From the NCBI GenBank assembly GCA_945890735.1, contig CAMDCZ010000019.1, positions 1-34,983 on the forward strand: DNA of 34,983 bases, read 5' to 3'. Position numbers and translations under genes: made by a program. Positions 1 through 6,785 of this stretch are shown here, in pieces. Source of the stretch: Bordetella parapertussis. GTDB taxonomy: Bacteria > Pseudomonadota > Gammaproteobacteria > Burkholderiales > Burkholderiaceae_C. The notes beneath the pieces are model-generated. The model was given only the letters and a program-made list of their open reading frames with translations, was not told where the DNA came from and made no database searches. Numbering within the stretch: the first letter of the stretch is position 1; each line of letters opens with the position of its first letter.

Positions 1-3
1 CGG

Positions 4-68
4 CACCGAGGAGCGCTGCAGTGCCCACAGGCATGAGGCTCGGTCATTTCACCCAACTGCGCTCACCC
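4..68 (+). ncRNA. SAH riboswitch aptamer upstream of ahcY
   Basis: The SAH riboswitch binds S-adenosylhomocysteine and raises expression of SAH-recycling genes. All the parts are visible. P1 pairs CCGAG (6-10) with CTCGG (39-43). The conserved GAGGAGCGCTGCA segment lies at 8-20. A small P2 pairs TGCC (22-25) with GGCA (30-33). The H-type pseudoknot pairs GAGCGC (11-16) with GCGCTC (59-64). It sits directly upstream of ahcY, the classic target in beta- and gammaproteobacteria. The window begins just before the aptamer, so the promoter is outside it. Confidence 0.94.
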
Positions 69-153
69 ACTGACAACGTGAGGTGAGCACCTCGGTCCCC
101 CCGTCTTGCTGTGCTCACGTGCGTCAGTGGCCCTGAACCTTTTTGGAGCCTCA
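34..153 (+). promoter_or_regulatory. Putative expression platform of the SAH riboswitch (SD sequestration)
   Basis: TGAGGCTC (34-41) includes three bases of the P1 3' strand. It is perfectly complementary over 8 bases to GAGCCTCA (146-153), which covers most of the ahcY Shine-Dalgarno sequence (GGAG 145-148) and the spacer before ATG 155. GGTGAGC (82-88) can pair with the pseudoknot strand (61-67), while the overlapping GTGAGCAC (83-90) can pair with GTGCTCAC (111-118). A 7-bp outer stem joins 68-74 to 123-129. The pairings are seen in the sequence. The switch mechanism is inferred: free RNA hides the SD, and SAH binding frees it. Confidence 0.6.
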
Positions 154-154
154 C

Positions 155-1588
155 ATGAATGCATCGCTGAAACCCGCCCAAACCACCGATTTCCATGTCG
201 CCGACATGTCCTTGGCCGATTGGGGCCGCAAAGAAATCAAAATCGCTGAAACCGAAATGCCCGGCCTGATGGCGATTCGCCAAGAATTCGCCAAAGCCCA
301 GCCCCTCAAAGGCGCGCGCATCACCGGTTCTTTGCACATGACCATCCAAACCGCGGTGCTGGTTGAAACCCTGCAAGCCCTGGGCGCGCAAGTGCGTTGG
401 GCCTCTTGCAACATCTTCTCCACCCAGGACCATGCTGCAGCAGCCTTGGTGGCCAACGGCACCCCTGTGTTTGCTTACAAGGGCGAGACACTGGACGACT
501 ACTGGGACTACACCCACCGCATTTTCGAATTCGGCGCAGCAGGCGCCGAGGGCGAAGGCCCCAACATGATCCTGGACGACGGCGGCGACGCCACCTTGCT
601 CATGCACTTGGGCAAGCGTGCTGAAACCGACGCCTCCGTGTTGAACAACCCCGGCAGCGAAGAAGAAGTCTGTTTGTTCAACGCCATCAAAGCCAAGTTG
701 GCCATTGACCCTACCTGGTACAGCCGAAAAGGCGCGCAGATCATCGGCGTGACCGAGGAAACCACCACCGGCGTGTTGCGCCTGAACGAAATGGCCGCCA
801 AAGGCAGCCTGATGTTCCGCGCCATCAACGTGAACGACTCCGTCACCAAGAGCAAGTTTGACAACCTGTACGGCTGCCGCGAGTCTTTGGTGGACTCGAT
901 CAAACGCGCCACCGACGTGATGATCGCGGGCAAAGTGGCCTTGGTCGCCGGCTACGGTGACGTGGGCAAAGGCTCTGCCCAAGCCCTGCGTGCCCTGAGC
1001 GCGCAAGTGTGGGTGACCGAGATCGATCCGATCAACGCCTTGCAAGCCGCGATGGAAGGCTACAAAGTCGTGACCATGGAATACGCCGCTGACAAAGCCG
1101 ACATCTTCGTGTCTGCCACTGGCAACAAAAACGTGATCCGCTACGAGCACATGGCCGCCATGAAAGACGAAGCCATTGTTTGCAACATCGGTCACTTTGA
1201 CAACGAAATCGATGTCGCCTCCCTCGAGAAACTCAAGTGGGACGAGATCAAGCCCCAGGTCGACCACGTGATCTTCCCGGACGGCAAGAAAATCACTTTG
1301 CTGGCCAAAGGCCGTTTGGTGAATTTGGGCTGCGCCACCGGCCACCCCAGCTTCGTGATGAGCAGCTCGTTTGCCAACCAAACCATTGCGCAAATCGAAC
1401 TCTTCACACGCCAAGACCATTACGAGTCTGGCAAGGTCTATGTGTTGCCTAAACATTTGGACGAGAAAGTGGCCCGCTTGCACCTGAAGAAAGTCGGCGC
1501 CATGCTGACCGAACTCACCGACGAGCAAGCGGCTTACATCGGTGTGAGCAAGAGCGGCCCTTACAAAGCCGATACCTACCGCTACTGA
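155..1588 (+). CDS. ahcY: Adenosylhomocysteinase (SAH hydrolase)
   Basis: Cytosolic NAD-dependent enzyme that reversibly splits S-adenosylhomocysteine into adenosine and homocysteine, relieving product inhibition of methyltransferases and feeding methionine resynthesis. The 477-residue product is of the long bacterial type. The Rossmann motif GYGDVGKG is at residues 266-273, followed by the conserved region around HPSFVMSSSF, and the C-terminus is the family's KADTYRY. ATG 155 is chosen because GGAG lies at 145-148; the in-frame TTG at 143 overlaps that SD. It is the first gene of ahcY-tlyA-metF, with tlyA starting four bases after its stop, and it is controlled by the SAH riboswitch at 4-68. 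Assignment is essentially certain. Confidence 0.98.
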   Translation: MNASLKPAQTTDFHVADMSLADWGRKEIKIAETEMPGLMAIRQEFAKAQPLKGARITGSLHMTIQTAVLVETLQALGAQVRWASCNIFSTQDHAAAALVANGTPVFAYKGETLDDYWDYTHRIFEFGAAGAEGEGPNMILDDGGDATLLMHLGKRAETDASVLNNPGSEEEVCLFNAIKAKLAIDPTWYSRKGAQIIGVTEETTTGVLRLNEMAAKGSLMFRAINVNDSVTKSKFDNLYGCRESLVDSIKRATDVMIAGKVALVAGYGDVGKGSAQALRALSAQVWVTEIDPINALQAAMEGYKVVTMEYAADKADIFVSATGNKNVIRYEHMAAMKDEAIVCNIGHFDNEIDVASLEKLKWDEIKPQVDHVIFPDGKKITLLAKGRLVNLGCATGHPSFVMSSSFANQTIAQIELFTRQDHYESGKVYVLPKHLDEKVARLHLKKVGAMLTELTDEQAAYIGVSKSGPYKADTYRY

Positions 1589-1592
1589 TCCC

Positions 1593-2348
1593 ATGCGCGC
1601 CGACCAGTTGCTGGTCGAGCGCGGCTTGGCTGCCACGCGCTCGCAAGCGCAGCGTTTGATCGCTGCGGGCGTGTTGTGGCGCTCGAACGCGCAGGATTGG
1701 CAGCGGGTCGACAAAAACGGTGCTGAGCTGCCGATGCTGTGTGAGTTGCAACTGCTCGATGACGCCGAGACCCGGTATGTATCGCGTGGCGGCTTGAAAC
1801 TCGAAGGCGCCTTGCAACACATCGGCTTGTCGGTCAAGGGTTTGGTGTGTTTGGACCTGGGGCAATCCACCGGTGGTTTCACCGACTGTTTGTTGCAACA
1901 CGGTGCATCGCAGGTGTCGGGTGTGGATGTGGGCCACGGCCAATTGCATCCTCGCCTGCAGGCCGATCCGCGTGTGCACTGCGTGGAGAAACACAATGCA
2001 CGCGAACTCCAAGCCAGCGATCTCGGGCCACCTGCTGCGCGGGGGTTTGACCTGCTGGTGGCGGACTTGAGTTTCATTTCCATCACCTTGGTCTTGCCGG
2101 GCATCCCCGCTTTGCTCAAGCCGACTGGCTGCGCCGTGGTGTTGATCAAGCCGCAGTTCGAGTTGCAAGCCGATGACCTGGGCAAGGGCGGCATCGTCAA
2201 AGACCCGGCCTTGTACCTGCGGGTAGAGCAACGGGTCCGAGGCGCGTGTGACGCCGCTGGTTTGCAAGTCTTGCAGTGGTTCCGCAGCGCCATCACCGGT
2301 GGCGATGGCAACCAAGAATTTTTCATCCATGCCAGGAGGGCCGCATGA
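1593..2348 (+). CDS. tlyA: TlyA-family rRNA 2'-O-methyltransferase (S4 + FtsJ-like domains)
   Basis: Predicted SAM-dependent RNA methyltransferase of the TlyA/hemolysin A family; characterised members methylate cytidine 2'-OH in 16S and/or 23S rRNA. Residues 1-60 form an S4 RNA-binding domain (MRADQLLVERGLAATRSQAQ). The FtsJ-like Rossmann domain follows, with the SAM-binding segment CLDLGQSTGGFTDCLL near residue 90 and a DLSFIS motif near 155. Its length of 251 residues is normal. It lies between ahcY and metF, and its stop overlaps the metF start (ATGA). Placement in an SAH-responsive operon suits an enzyme that makes SAH. The exact rRNA target, and any haemolytic role, cannot be read from the sequence. 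Confidence 0.9.
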   Translation: MRADQLLVERGLAATRSQAQRLIAAGVLWRSNAQDWQRVDKNGAELPMLCELQLLDDAETRYVSRGGLKLEGALQHIGLSVKGLVCLDLGQSTGGFTDCLLQHGASQVSGVDVGHGQLHPRLQADPRVHCVEKHNARELQASDLGPPAARGFDLLVADLSFISITLVLPGIPALLKPTGCAVVLIKPQFELQADDLGKGGIVKDPALYLRVEQRVRGACDAAGLQVLQWFRSAITGGDGNQEFFIHARRAA

Positions 2349-3187
2349 GTGCCTCAGATTTCCCCATCAGTTTCGAATTTTTCCCACCCAAAACCCCCGA
2401 AGGCCAAACCAAGCTGCAGCAGGTGCGTCAAGACTTGTACGGCTTGAAGCCTGATTTTTTCAGTGTCACCTACGGCGCTGGGGGCACCACCCAAGATGGC
2501 ACCTTGCAACAGGTGCAAGCGATTTTGAAAGACGGTTTCGACGCAGCGCCCCATTTTTCATGCATTGGCGCGACCCGTGACAGTGTGCGCGCGCAGTTGC
2601 TCGAATTCAAAAACGCGGGCATTCGCCGCATGGTGGCCTTGCGGGGCGACTTGCCCAGCGGCCACGGCACGTTTGGTGAATTCCGCTATGCCAGTGAATT
2701 GGTGGCATTCATTCGCGAGGAAACCGGCGACGATTTCCACATCGAGGTGGGTTGTTACCCCGAGGTGCATCCCCAGGCCAAGTCGCCAGAGGCGGATGTG
2801 CAAGCCTATGTGACCAAGGTCAAAGCGGGTGCGAGTTCGGCCATCACGCAGTATTTTTACAACAGCGATGCTTACTTTCGCTTTGTCGACGAGGCGTACA
2901 AACATGGCGCTGACATTCCTGTGGTGCCGGGCATCATGCCGATCATCAGCTCCACCCAGTTGATGCGTTTCTCCGATGCGTGTGGCGCAGAGATTCCGCG
3001 ATGGATCCGCTTGCGTTTACAGTCGTTTGGAGACGACACCGCGTCCATCAAAGCCTTTGGTTTGGACGTGGTGACCGACCTGTGTGAACAGCTCAAAAAC
3101 GGTGGTGCGCCCGGTTTGCACTTCTACACCATGAACCAGTCTGCGGCAGTCACGGCCTTGTGCAAAGGCCTGGATCTCAACACCTAG
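2345..3187 (+). CDS. metF: Methylenetetrahydrofolate reductase
   Basis: FAD enzyme that reduces 5,10-methylene-THF to 5-methyl-THF, the methyl donor for methionine synthase. The 280-residue product begins MSASDFPISFEFFPPKTPEG; the SFEFFPP stretch carries the catalytic Glu of the MetF TIM barrel, and the substrate loop SVTYGAGGTT follows. ATG 2345 overlaps the tlyA stop (ATGA), indicating translational coupling; longer upstream starts would run inside tlyA. With ahcY it closes the methionine-SAM-SAH cycle in one riboswitch-controlled transcript. Its stop overlaps the stop of convergent rlmJ by 3 bases, leaving no room for a terminator between them. Confidence 0.97.
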   Translation: MSASDFPISFEFFPPKTPEGQTKLQQVRQDLYGLKPDFFSVTYGAGGTTQDGTLQQVQAILKDGFDAAPHFSCIGATRDSVRAQLLEFKNAGIRRMVALRGDLPSGHGTFGEFRYASELVAFIREETGDDFHIEVGCYPEVHPQAKSPEADVQAYVTKVKAGASSAITQYFYNSDAYFRFVDEAYKHGADIPVVPGIMPIISSTQLMRFSDACGAEIPRWIRLRLQSFGDDTASIKAFGLDVVTDLCEQLKNGGAPGLHFYTMNQSAAVTALCKGLDLNT

Positions 3188-4080
3188 CCTTGGGTCAGCT
3201 CAAAGCCCGCCACCGCGTCTTGCCCCATGAGTTGCACCATCTGAGGCAGGGCCTCTTTGAGTTGCTCGTGCAAGGTGAACGGCGGGTTGATCACCACCAC
3301 GCCGCTTTCCACCAGGCCCAACCGTTTCAACGGCTCGCCGGTGACTGCCTCGTTTCGAGCCCCTGATTTGATGCGCAGGGTCGCATGCAGCCAGGGCTTG
3401 TCGGCTTGCCGCGCCAAGGAGGTCAGGTGCTTGGGCAGGCTGTGCGCCTGTGGGCGGGGAATGATCGGGTACCAAACGACGAAGGTGCCGGTGGCAAATC
3501 GCTGCAAGCCCATGGAAACCGCCACCGCCACCCTTTCGTAATCCAATTTGATTTCATAGCTCGGGTCAATGAACACGACGCCTCGGCGGGTCGGCGGCGG
3601 CAGGTATTTGGGCAAGCCATTGAAGCCGTCTTCTTGGGCGACAGCCACTTGCCGCCCAACGCGCAGCGCATCCACATTGGCTTGCAAGGCGCGGATGTCG
3701 GTGGGGTGCATTTCAAACAGTTTGAGCTTGTCTTGCTCGCGCAACAGGTGTTGGGCGATGAAGGGCGAGCCGGGGTAATTGAGCAAGCCACCCTTGGGGT
3801 TGAAGTGGTCAAGCACCGCGCGGTAGGCCTGTAAAGCCGGTGCCATGGGGCCCGAGAGCTTGGATTTGTTGCGCATTAACGCCAACAAACCTTCCTGGGC
3901 CTCGCCACTTTGGCGGGCATCTGCGCCATCCAAGCGGTACAGGCCGGGGCCGGAATGGGTGTCAATCGCGGTGAAACCCACCTCTTTGAGTGCTAAATGC
4001 TGCAAAACAGCAATCAAAACCGTGTGTTTGAGCACATCGGCATGGTTGCCAGCATGAAAGGCGTGTCTGTAACTGAACAT
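3184..4080 (-). CDS. rlmJ: 23S rRNA (adenine-2030-N6)-methyltransferase
   Basis: SAM-dependent methyltransferase that makes m6A2030 in 23S rRNA. The 298-residue product opens with the RlmJ signature MFSYRHAFHAGNHADVLKH (residues 1-19). The catalytic motif IV appears as DPSYE at residues 172-176, where E. coli-type N6-adenine enzymes have DPPY. The start at 4080 matches the family N-terminus; an in-frame extension upstream carries no conserved sequence. The gene is convergent with metF and divergent from rplM, whose leader begins within about 60 bases of this start. The family assignment is firm; the effect of the Ser substitution is unknown. Confidence 0.93.
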   Translation of the reverse strand: MFSYRHAFHAGNHADVLKHTVLIAVLQHLALKEVGFTAIDTHSGPGLYRLDGADARQSGEAQEGLLALMRNKSKLSGPMAPALQAYRAVLDHFNPKGGLLNYPGSPFIAQHLLREQDKLKLFEMHPTDIRALQANVDALRVGRQVAVAQEDGFNGLPKYLPPPTRRGVVFIDPSYEIKLDYERVAVAVSMGLQRFATGTFVVWYPIIPRPQAHSLPKHLTSLARQADKPWLHATLRIKSGARNEAVTGEPLKRLGLVESGVVVINPPFTLHEQLKEALPQMVQLMGQDAVAGFELTQG

Positions 4081-4127
4081 GCCCCATGGTAACCGCCTGC
4101 CAAAGAGCAGGTCCAAAACAGAAGAAA

Positions 4128-4142
4128 TGCCATAGAATGGCA
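4128..4142 (+). promoter_or_regulatory. Probable rplM promoter -10 inside a 15-bp palindrome
   Basis: TAGAAT (4133-4138) is a 5/6 match to the sigma-70 -10 box, but no convincing -35 is seen. It is embedded in a perfect inverted repeat, TGCCAT-AGA-ATGGCA. A start near 4145 would give a leader of about 110 bases before rplM. That leader holds a small hairpin, GTTCC (4196-4200) with GGAAC (4208-4212). Confidence 0.4.
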
Positions 4143-4256
4143 GGCTTCGCAGCGCACCCAGGTCCCGCGGCGGAGTTTTCACCCCCACCTAAGAGGTTCC
4201 CAGCAGAGGAACACCGACCGTGGAAAAGGACCGCACAACCCACTCTAGGAAAACAC

Positions 4257-4685
4257 ATGTCCACTTTCAGCGCAAAACCCGCTGACGTGACGCATGAGTG
4301 GTTTGTGATTGACGCCACCGACAAGGTGCTCGGACGGATTGCCAGCGAAGCAGCCCTCCGTTTACGCGGCAAGCACAAAGCCATTTATACGCCTCACGTC
4401 GATACCGGCGACTACATCGTCGTCATCAACGCATCCAAGATCCGTGTCACGGGCAACAAAGCCCTGGACAAGATGTACCACCGCCATTCTGGCTACCCTG
4501 GTGGTATCTCCAGCATCAACTTCCGCGACATGCAAGCCAAGCACCCCGGCCGTGCTTTGGAAAAAGCGGTCAAAGGCATGTTGCCCAAAGGCCCATTGGG
4601 CTTTGCCATGATCAAAAAGCTCAAGGTGTACGGCGGTGCCGAGCATCCCCATACCGCCCAACAGCCTAAAACGCTGGACATCTAA
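4257..4685 (+). CDS. rplM: 50S ribosomal protein L13 (uL13)
   Basis: Large-subunit ribosomal protein needed for early 50S assembly. The 142-residue product starts MSTFSAKPADVTHEWFVIDA and contains the L13 core (VLGRIASEAA, YTPHVDTGDYIVVINA, PKGPLGFAMIKKLKVYGGAEHPH). ATG 4257 is supported by AGGA at 4247-4250 and by the family start; the in-frame upstream extension is non-conserved leader. It forms the usual rplM-rpsI operon, with 11 bases between the genes. In E. coli L13 represses its own mRNA, so the roughly 110-base leader could have a similar role here, though no homologous structure is evident. Confidence 0.98.
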   Translation: MSTFSAKPADVTHEWFVIDATDKVLGRIASEAALRLRGKHKAIYTPHVDTGDYIVVINASKIRVTGNKALDKMYHRHSGYPGGISSINFRDMQAKHPGRALEKAVKGMLPKGPLGFAMIKKLKVYGGAEHPHTAQQPKTLDI

Positions 4686-4696
4686 GGAGCTATGAC

Positions 4697-5089
4697 ATGA
4701 TTGGTGAATGGAACAATGGCACCGGCCGTCGCAAATCGAGCGTCGCCCGCGTGTTTCTGAAAAAAGGCTCTGGCAAGATCACGGTCAATGGCAAAGACAT
4801 CACCGAGTACTTCGGTCGTCAAACCTCGATCATGATCGCCAAACAACCCCTGCTGCTGACACAGCACGGTGAATCGTTTGATATCCAAATCAACGTCCAA
4901 GGCGGCGGTGAATCTGGCCAAGCCGGCGCTGCCCGTCACGGCATCACCCGCGCTTTGATCGATTACGACGCAACGCTCAAACCTGTGCTGTCCGCAGCTG
5001 GCTTTGTCACCCGCGATGCGCGTGAAGTCGAACGTAAAAAGGTCGGTTTGCACGGCGCTCGTCGCCGCAAGCAGTTCAGCAAACGCTGA
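4697..5089 (+). CDS. rpsI: 30S ribosomal protein S9 (uS9)
   Basis: Small-subunit protein whose C-terminal tail reaches the P-site tRNA. The 130-residue product shows the start GTGRRKSSVARVFL, the core GGGESGQAGAARHGITRAL, and the typical ending KVGLHGARRRKQFSKR with the terminal Lys-Arg. The SD AAGGAG (4684-4689) overlaps the rplM stop. It is cotranscribed with rplM and followed by an intrinsic terminator at 5118-5153. Confidence 0.98.
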   Translation: MIGEWNNGTGRRKSSVARVFLKKGSGKITVNGKDITEYFGRQTSIMIAKQPLLLTQHGESFDIQINVQGGGESGQAGAARHGITRALIDYDATLKPVLSAAGFVTRDAREVERKKVGLHGARRRKQFSKR

Positions 5090-5117
5090 CCTGGTGGAGC
5101 CCTTCGGGGTTCCTGCG

Positions 5118-5153
5118 AAGCCGCTGGTGGCCCGGTGCCCTGGCGGCTTTTTT
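5118..5153 (+). terminator. Intrinsic terminator of rplM-rpsI
   Basis: AAGCCGC (5118-5124) pairs perfectly with GCGGCTT (5143-5149), with a GC-rich loop that can fold further. A run of six T follows (5148-5153). A short hairpin with a C-TTCG-G tetraloop (5098-5111) precedes it. Confidence 0.85.
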
Positions 5154-5162
5154 CATGCCTGC

Positions 5163-5206
5163 CAATAACCTTGCGGCGGTTATTGTTGACTGAAATACGT
5201 TACTAT
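5163..5206 (+). promoter_or_regulatory. erpA control region: 23-bp palindrome plus IscR-like site
   Basis: CAATAACC (5163-5170) and GGTTATTG (5178-5185) form a perfect inverted repeat with 8-bp arms and a 7-base spacer. Overlapping it, 5182-5206 matches the IscR type-1 consensus (ATASYYGACTRWWWYAGTCRRSTAT, from memory) at about 20 of 25 positions, including TTGACT at 5186-5191 and CTAT at 5203-5206. Regulation by IscR is inferred. TTGACT could also be a -35 element, but no well-spaced -10 is seen. Confidence 0.45.
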
Positions 5207-5244
5207 TAGCCCTAGATCAAGTCAAACCTGTATTGGAGCGCGCC

Positions 5245-5610
5245 ATGAGTGCATTAGCCGAATCCCTGCCCACCGCCATGCCTGACCCGATTGTCTTCAC
5301 CGACAGCGCAGCCGCCAAGGTGGCTGACCTGATCGCTGAAGAGGGCAATCCTGACCTGAAATTGCGCGTGTTCGTGCAAGGTGGTGGTTGCTCAGGCTTC
5401 CAGTATGGCTTCACGTTCGATGAAATCACCAACGAAGACGACACCACCATGACCAAAAATGGCGTGTCTTTGTTGGTCGATGCCATGAGCTACCAGTATT
5501 TATTGGGTGCCGAGATCGATTACAAAGAAGACCTGCAAGGCGCGCAGTTTGTGATCAAGAATCCCAACGCCACCTCCACTTGTGGGTGCGGGTCGTCTTT
5601 TTCTGCCTGA
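5245..5610 (+). CDS. erpA: Iron-sulfur cluster insertion protein ErpA
   Basis: A-type Fe-S carrier that delivers clusters to apo-enzymes, including those of isoprenoid synthesis. The 121-residue product has the three A-type cysteines: C49 in GGGCSGFQYGF and C113/C115 in the C-terminal CGCG motif. ATG 5245 is chosen because GGAG lies at 5235-5238; an in-frame TTG at 5233 overlaps that SD. It stands as a single-gene unit between two terminators, with its own control region. Acidic residues after the first Cys (FDEITNEDD) fit ErpA better than IscA, and no isc genes are nearby. Confidence 0.94.
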   Translation: MSALAESLPTAMPDPIVFTDSAAAKVADLIAEEGNPDLKLRVFVQGGGCSGFQYGFTFDEITNEDDTTMTKNGVSLLVDAMSYQYLLGAEIDYKEDLQGAQFVIKNPNATSTCGCGSSFSA

Positions 5611-5631
5611 AGATGGCCTGATCAACCAACC

Positions 5632-5656
5632 AAGCCGGGTTCATCCCGGCTTTTTT
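5632..5656 (+). terminator. Intrinsic terminator of erpA
   Basis: AAGCCGGG (5632-5639) pairs with CCCGGCTT (5645-5652) across a 5-base loop, followed by six T (5651-5656). The reverse direction lacks a T run, so it serves erpA rather than the convergent anmK. Confidence 0.92.
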
Positions 5657-5673
5657 GATGGGCGGCCGCGGTT

Positions 5674-6777
5674 TCAGGCTGGGTAAACCGCGCCCAGAAC
5701 CCGAGGTCCTTGCGCGCCAGTGACTGCGGGCAGGTTGCCGGGAAGCTGCAGCAGGGTTTGGCGAGCCAACCAAGCAAATGCCGCTGCCTCCACCTGCATC
5801 GGTGGCAAGCCTTGGCTGTCCGTCGAAGTCACAACCATCTCCGGTAAGGCCAGAGCCAGCAAATGCATCAGATGCAGGTTGAAGGCGCCGCCGCCGCACA
5901 CCAGCAGTCGCCGAGCCTGGGGTGCATGGCGCTTGATTTCTTGGACACAGGTTTGCGCAGTCAAAGCCGCCAAAGTGGCTTGCACATCCACAGGGCTCAG
6001 GCCAGGCACCGCCTGAACATGCTGGTCTAACCACGCCGCGTGAAACACATCGCGCCCGGTGCTCTTGGGGGGTGACAAGCTGAAAAAAGGCTCGCCCAGC
6101 ATGTGGCTCAACAAGCTTGGTGAGACCTGACCGCCCGCAGCCCATTGGCCTGACCGGTCAAAGGCTTGACCCGTGTGGCTTTGGCACCAAGCGTCGAGCA
6201 AGACATTGCCGGGGCCACAGTCAAAGCCCAAGACCCGGTCGTCACGCAGGATGCTGATATTGGCCATGCCACCCAAGTTGAGCACGACAACTGTTTGACC
6301 CTGCTCGGAGAACACGTGTTGGTGAAAGGCGGGTACCAACGGGGCGCCCTGGCCGCCTGCGGCGATATCGCGCGTTCGGAAGTCGGCGACCACAGGGATA
6401 CCGGTGCGCTCAGCCAGCAAAGAGGGGTTGTTGAGTTGCCAGGTGTAGCCCACACTGCCTTGCCACCGCGGCTGGTGGCGAACGGTTTGGCCGTGTGCAC
6501 CAATGGCTGCAATGGCTGAGGCGGGTAAACCAAGCTGATGCAGCAAGGCATCAACCGCAGCCGCGTAGACAGCGACCAAGTCGTTGGCGGCCAACGCAGC
6601 CAGATGCAACTCGTTGTGGCCTGCTTGATTGAGTTGTAAAAAAACCTGTTTCAAGGGTTCAGGCATGGGCAATCCCACATGACCCAAAGACTGGATGCCG
6701 TTTGAAAAATCGACCGCCACGGCATCCACACCATCCAAAGAGGTGCCAGACATCACGCCGATATACAGCGAGGACAT
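5674..6777 (-). CDS. anmK: Anhydro-N-acetylmuramic acid kinase
   Basis: Cytosolic peptidoglycan-recycling enzyme that cleaves and phosphorylates 1,6-anhydro-MurNAc to MurNAc-6-phosphate using ATP. The 367-residue product starts MSSLYIGVMSGTSLDGVDAV, the family's phosphate-binding signature. Later come IGAHGQTVRHQP, VADFRTRDIAAGGQGAPLVP, the glycine-rich LNLGGMANIS and the FDCGPGN motif. It starts 8 bases after the stop of the M23 peptidase gene upstream on the same strand, so the two probably form an operon that joins wall cleavage to recycling. Its 3' end faces erpA. Confidence 0.96.
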   Translation of the reverse strand: MSSLYIGVMSGTSLDGVDAVAVDFSNGIQSLGHVGLPMPEPLKQVFLQLNQAGHNELHLAALAANDLVAVYAAAVDALLHQLGLPASAIAAIGAHGQTVRHQPRWQGSVGYTWQLNNPSLLAERTGIPVVADFRTRDIAAGGQGAPLVPAFHQHVFSEQGQTVVVLNLGGMANISILRDDRVLGFDCGPGNVLLDAWCQSHTGQAFDRSGQWAAGGQVSPSLLSHMLGEPFFSLSPPKSTGRDVFHAAWLDQHVQAVPGLSPVDVQATLAALTAQTCVQEIKRHAPQARRLLVCGGGAFNLHLMHLLALALPEMVVTSTDSQGLPPMQVEAAAFAWLARQTLLQLPGNLPAVTGAQGPRVLGAVYPA

Positions 6778-6785
6778 GGGGTGCT

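Noticed and set aside
68..144. Long hairpin in the ahcY leader as an intrinsic terminator
   Set aside because: The T run (140-144) is about 10 bases from the stem base and adjoins the SD, so a transcription terminator is poorly supported; SD masking fits better.
44..2326. A 760-residue open frame on the minus strand
   Set aside because: It lies opposite riboswitch, ahcY and tlyA, has low-complexity composition typical of antisense reading in biased codons, and shows no recognised domain.
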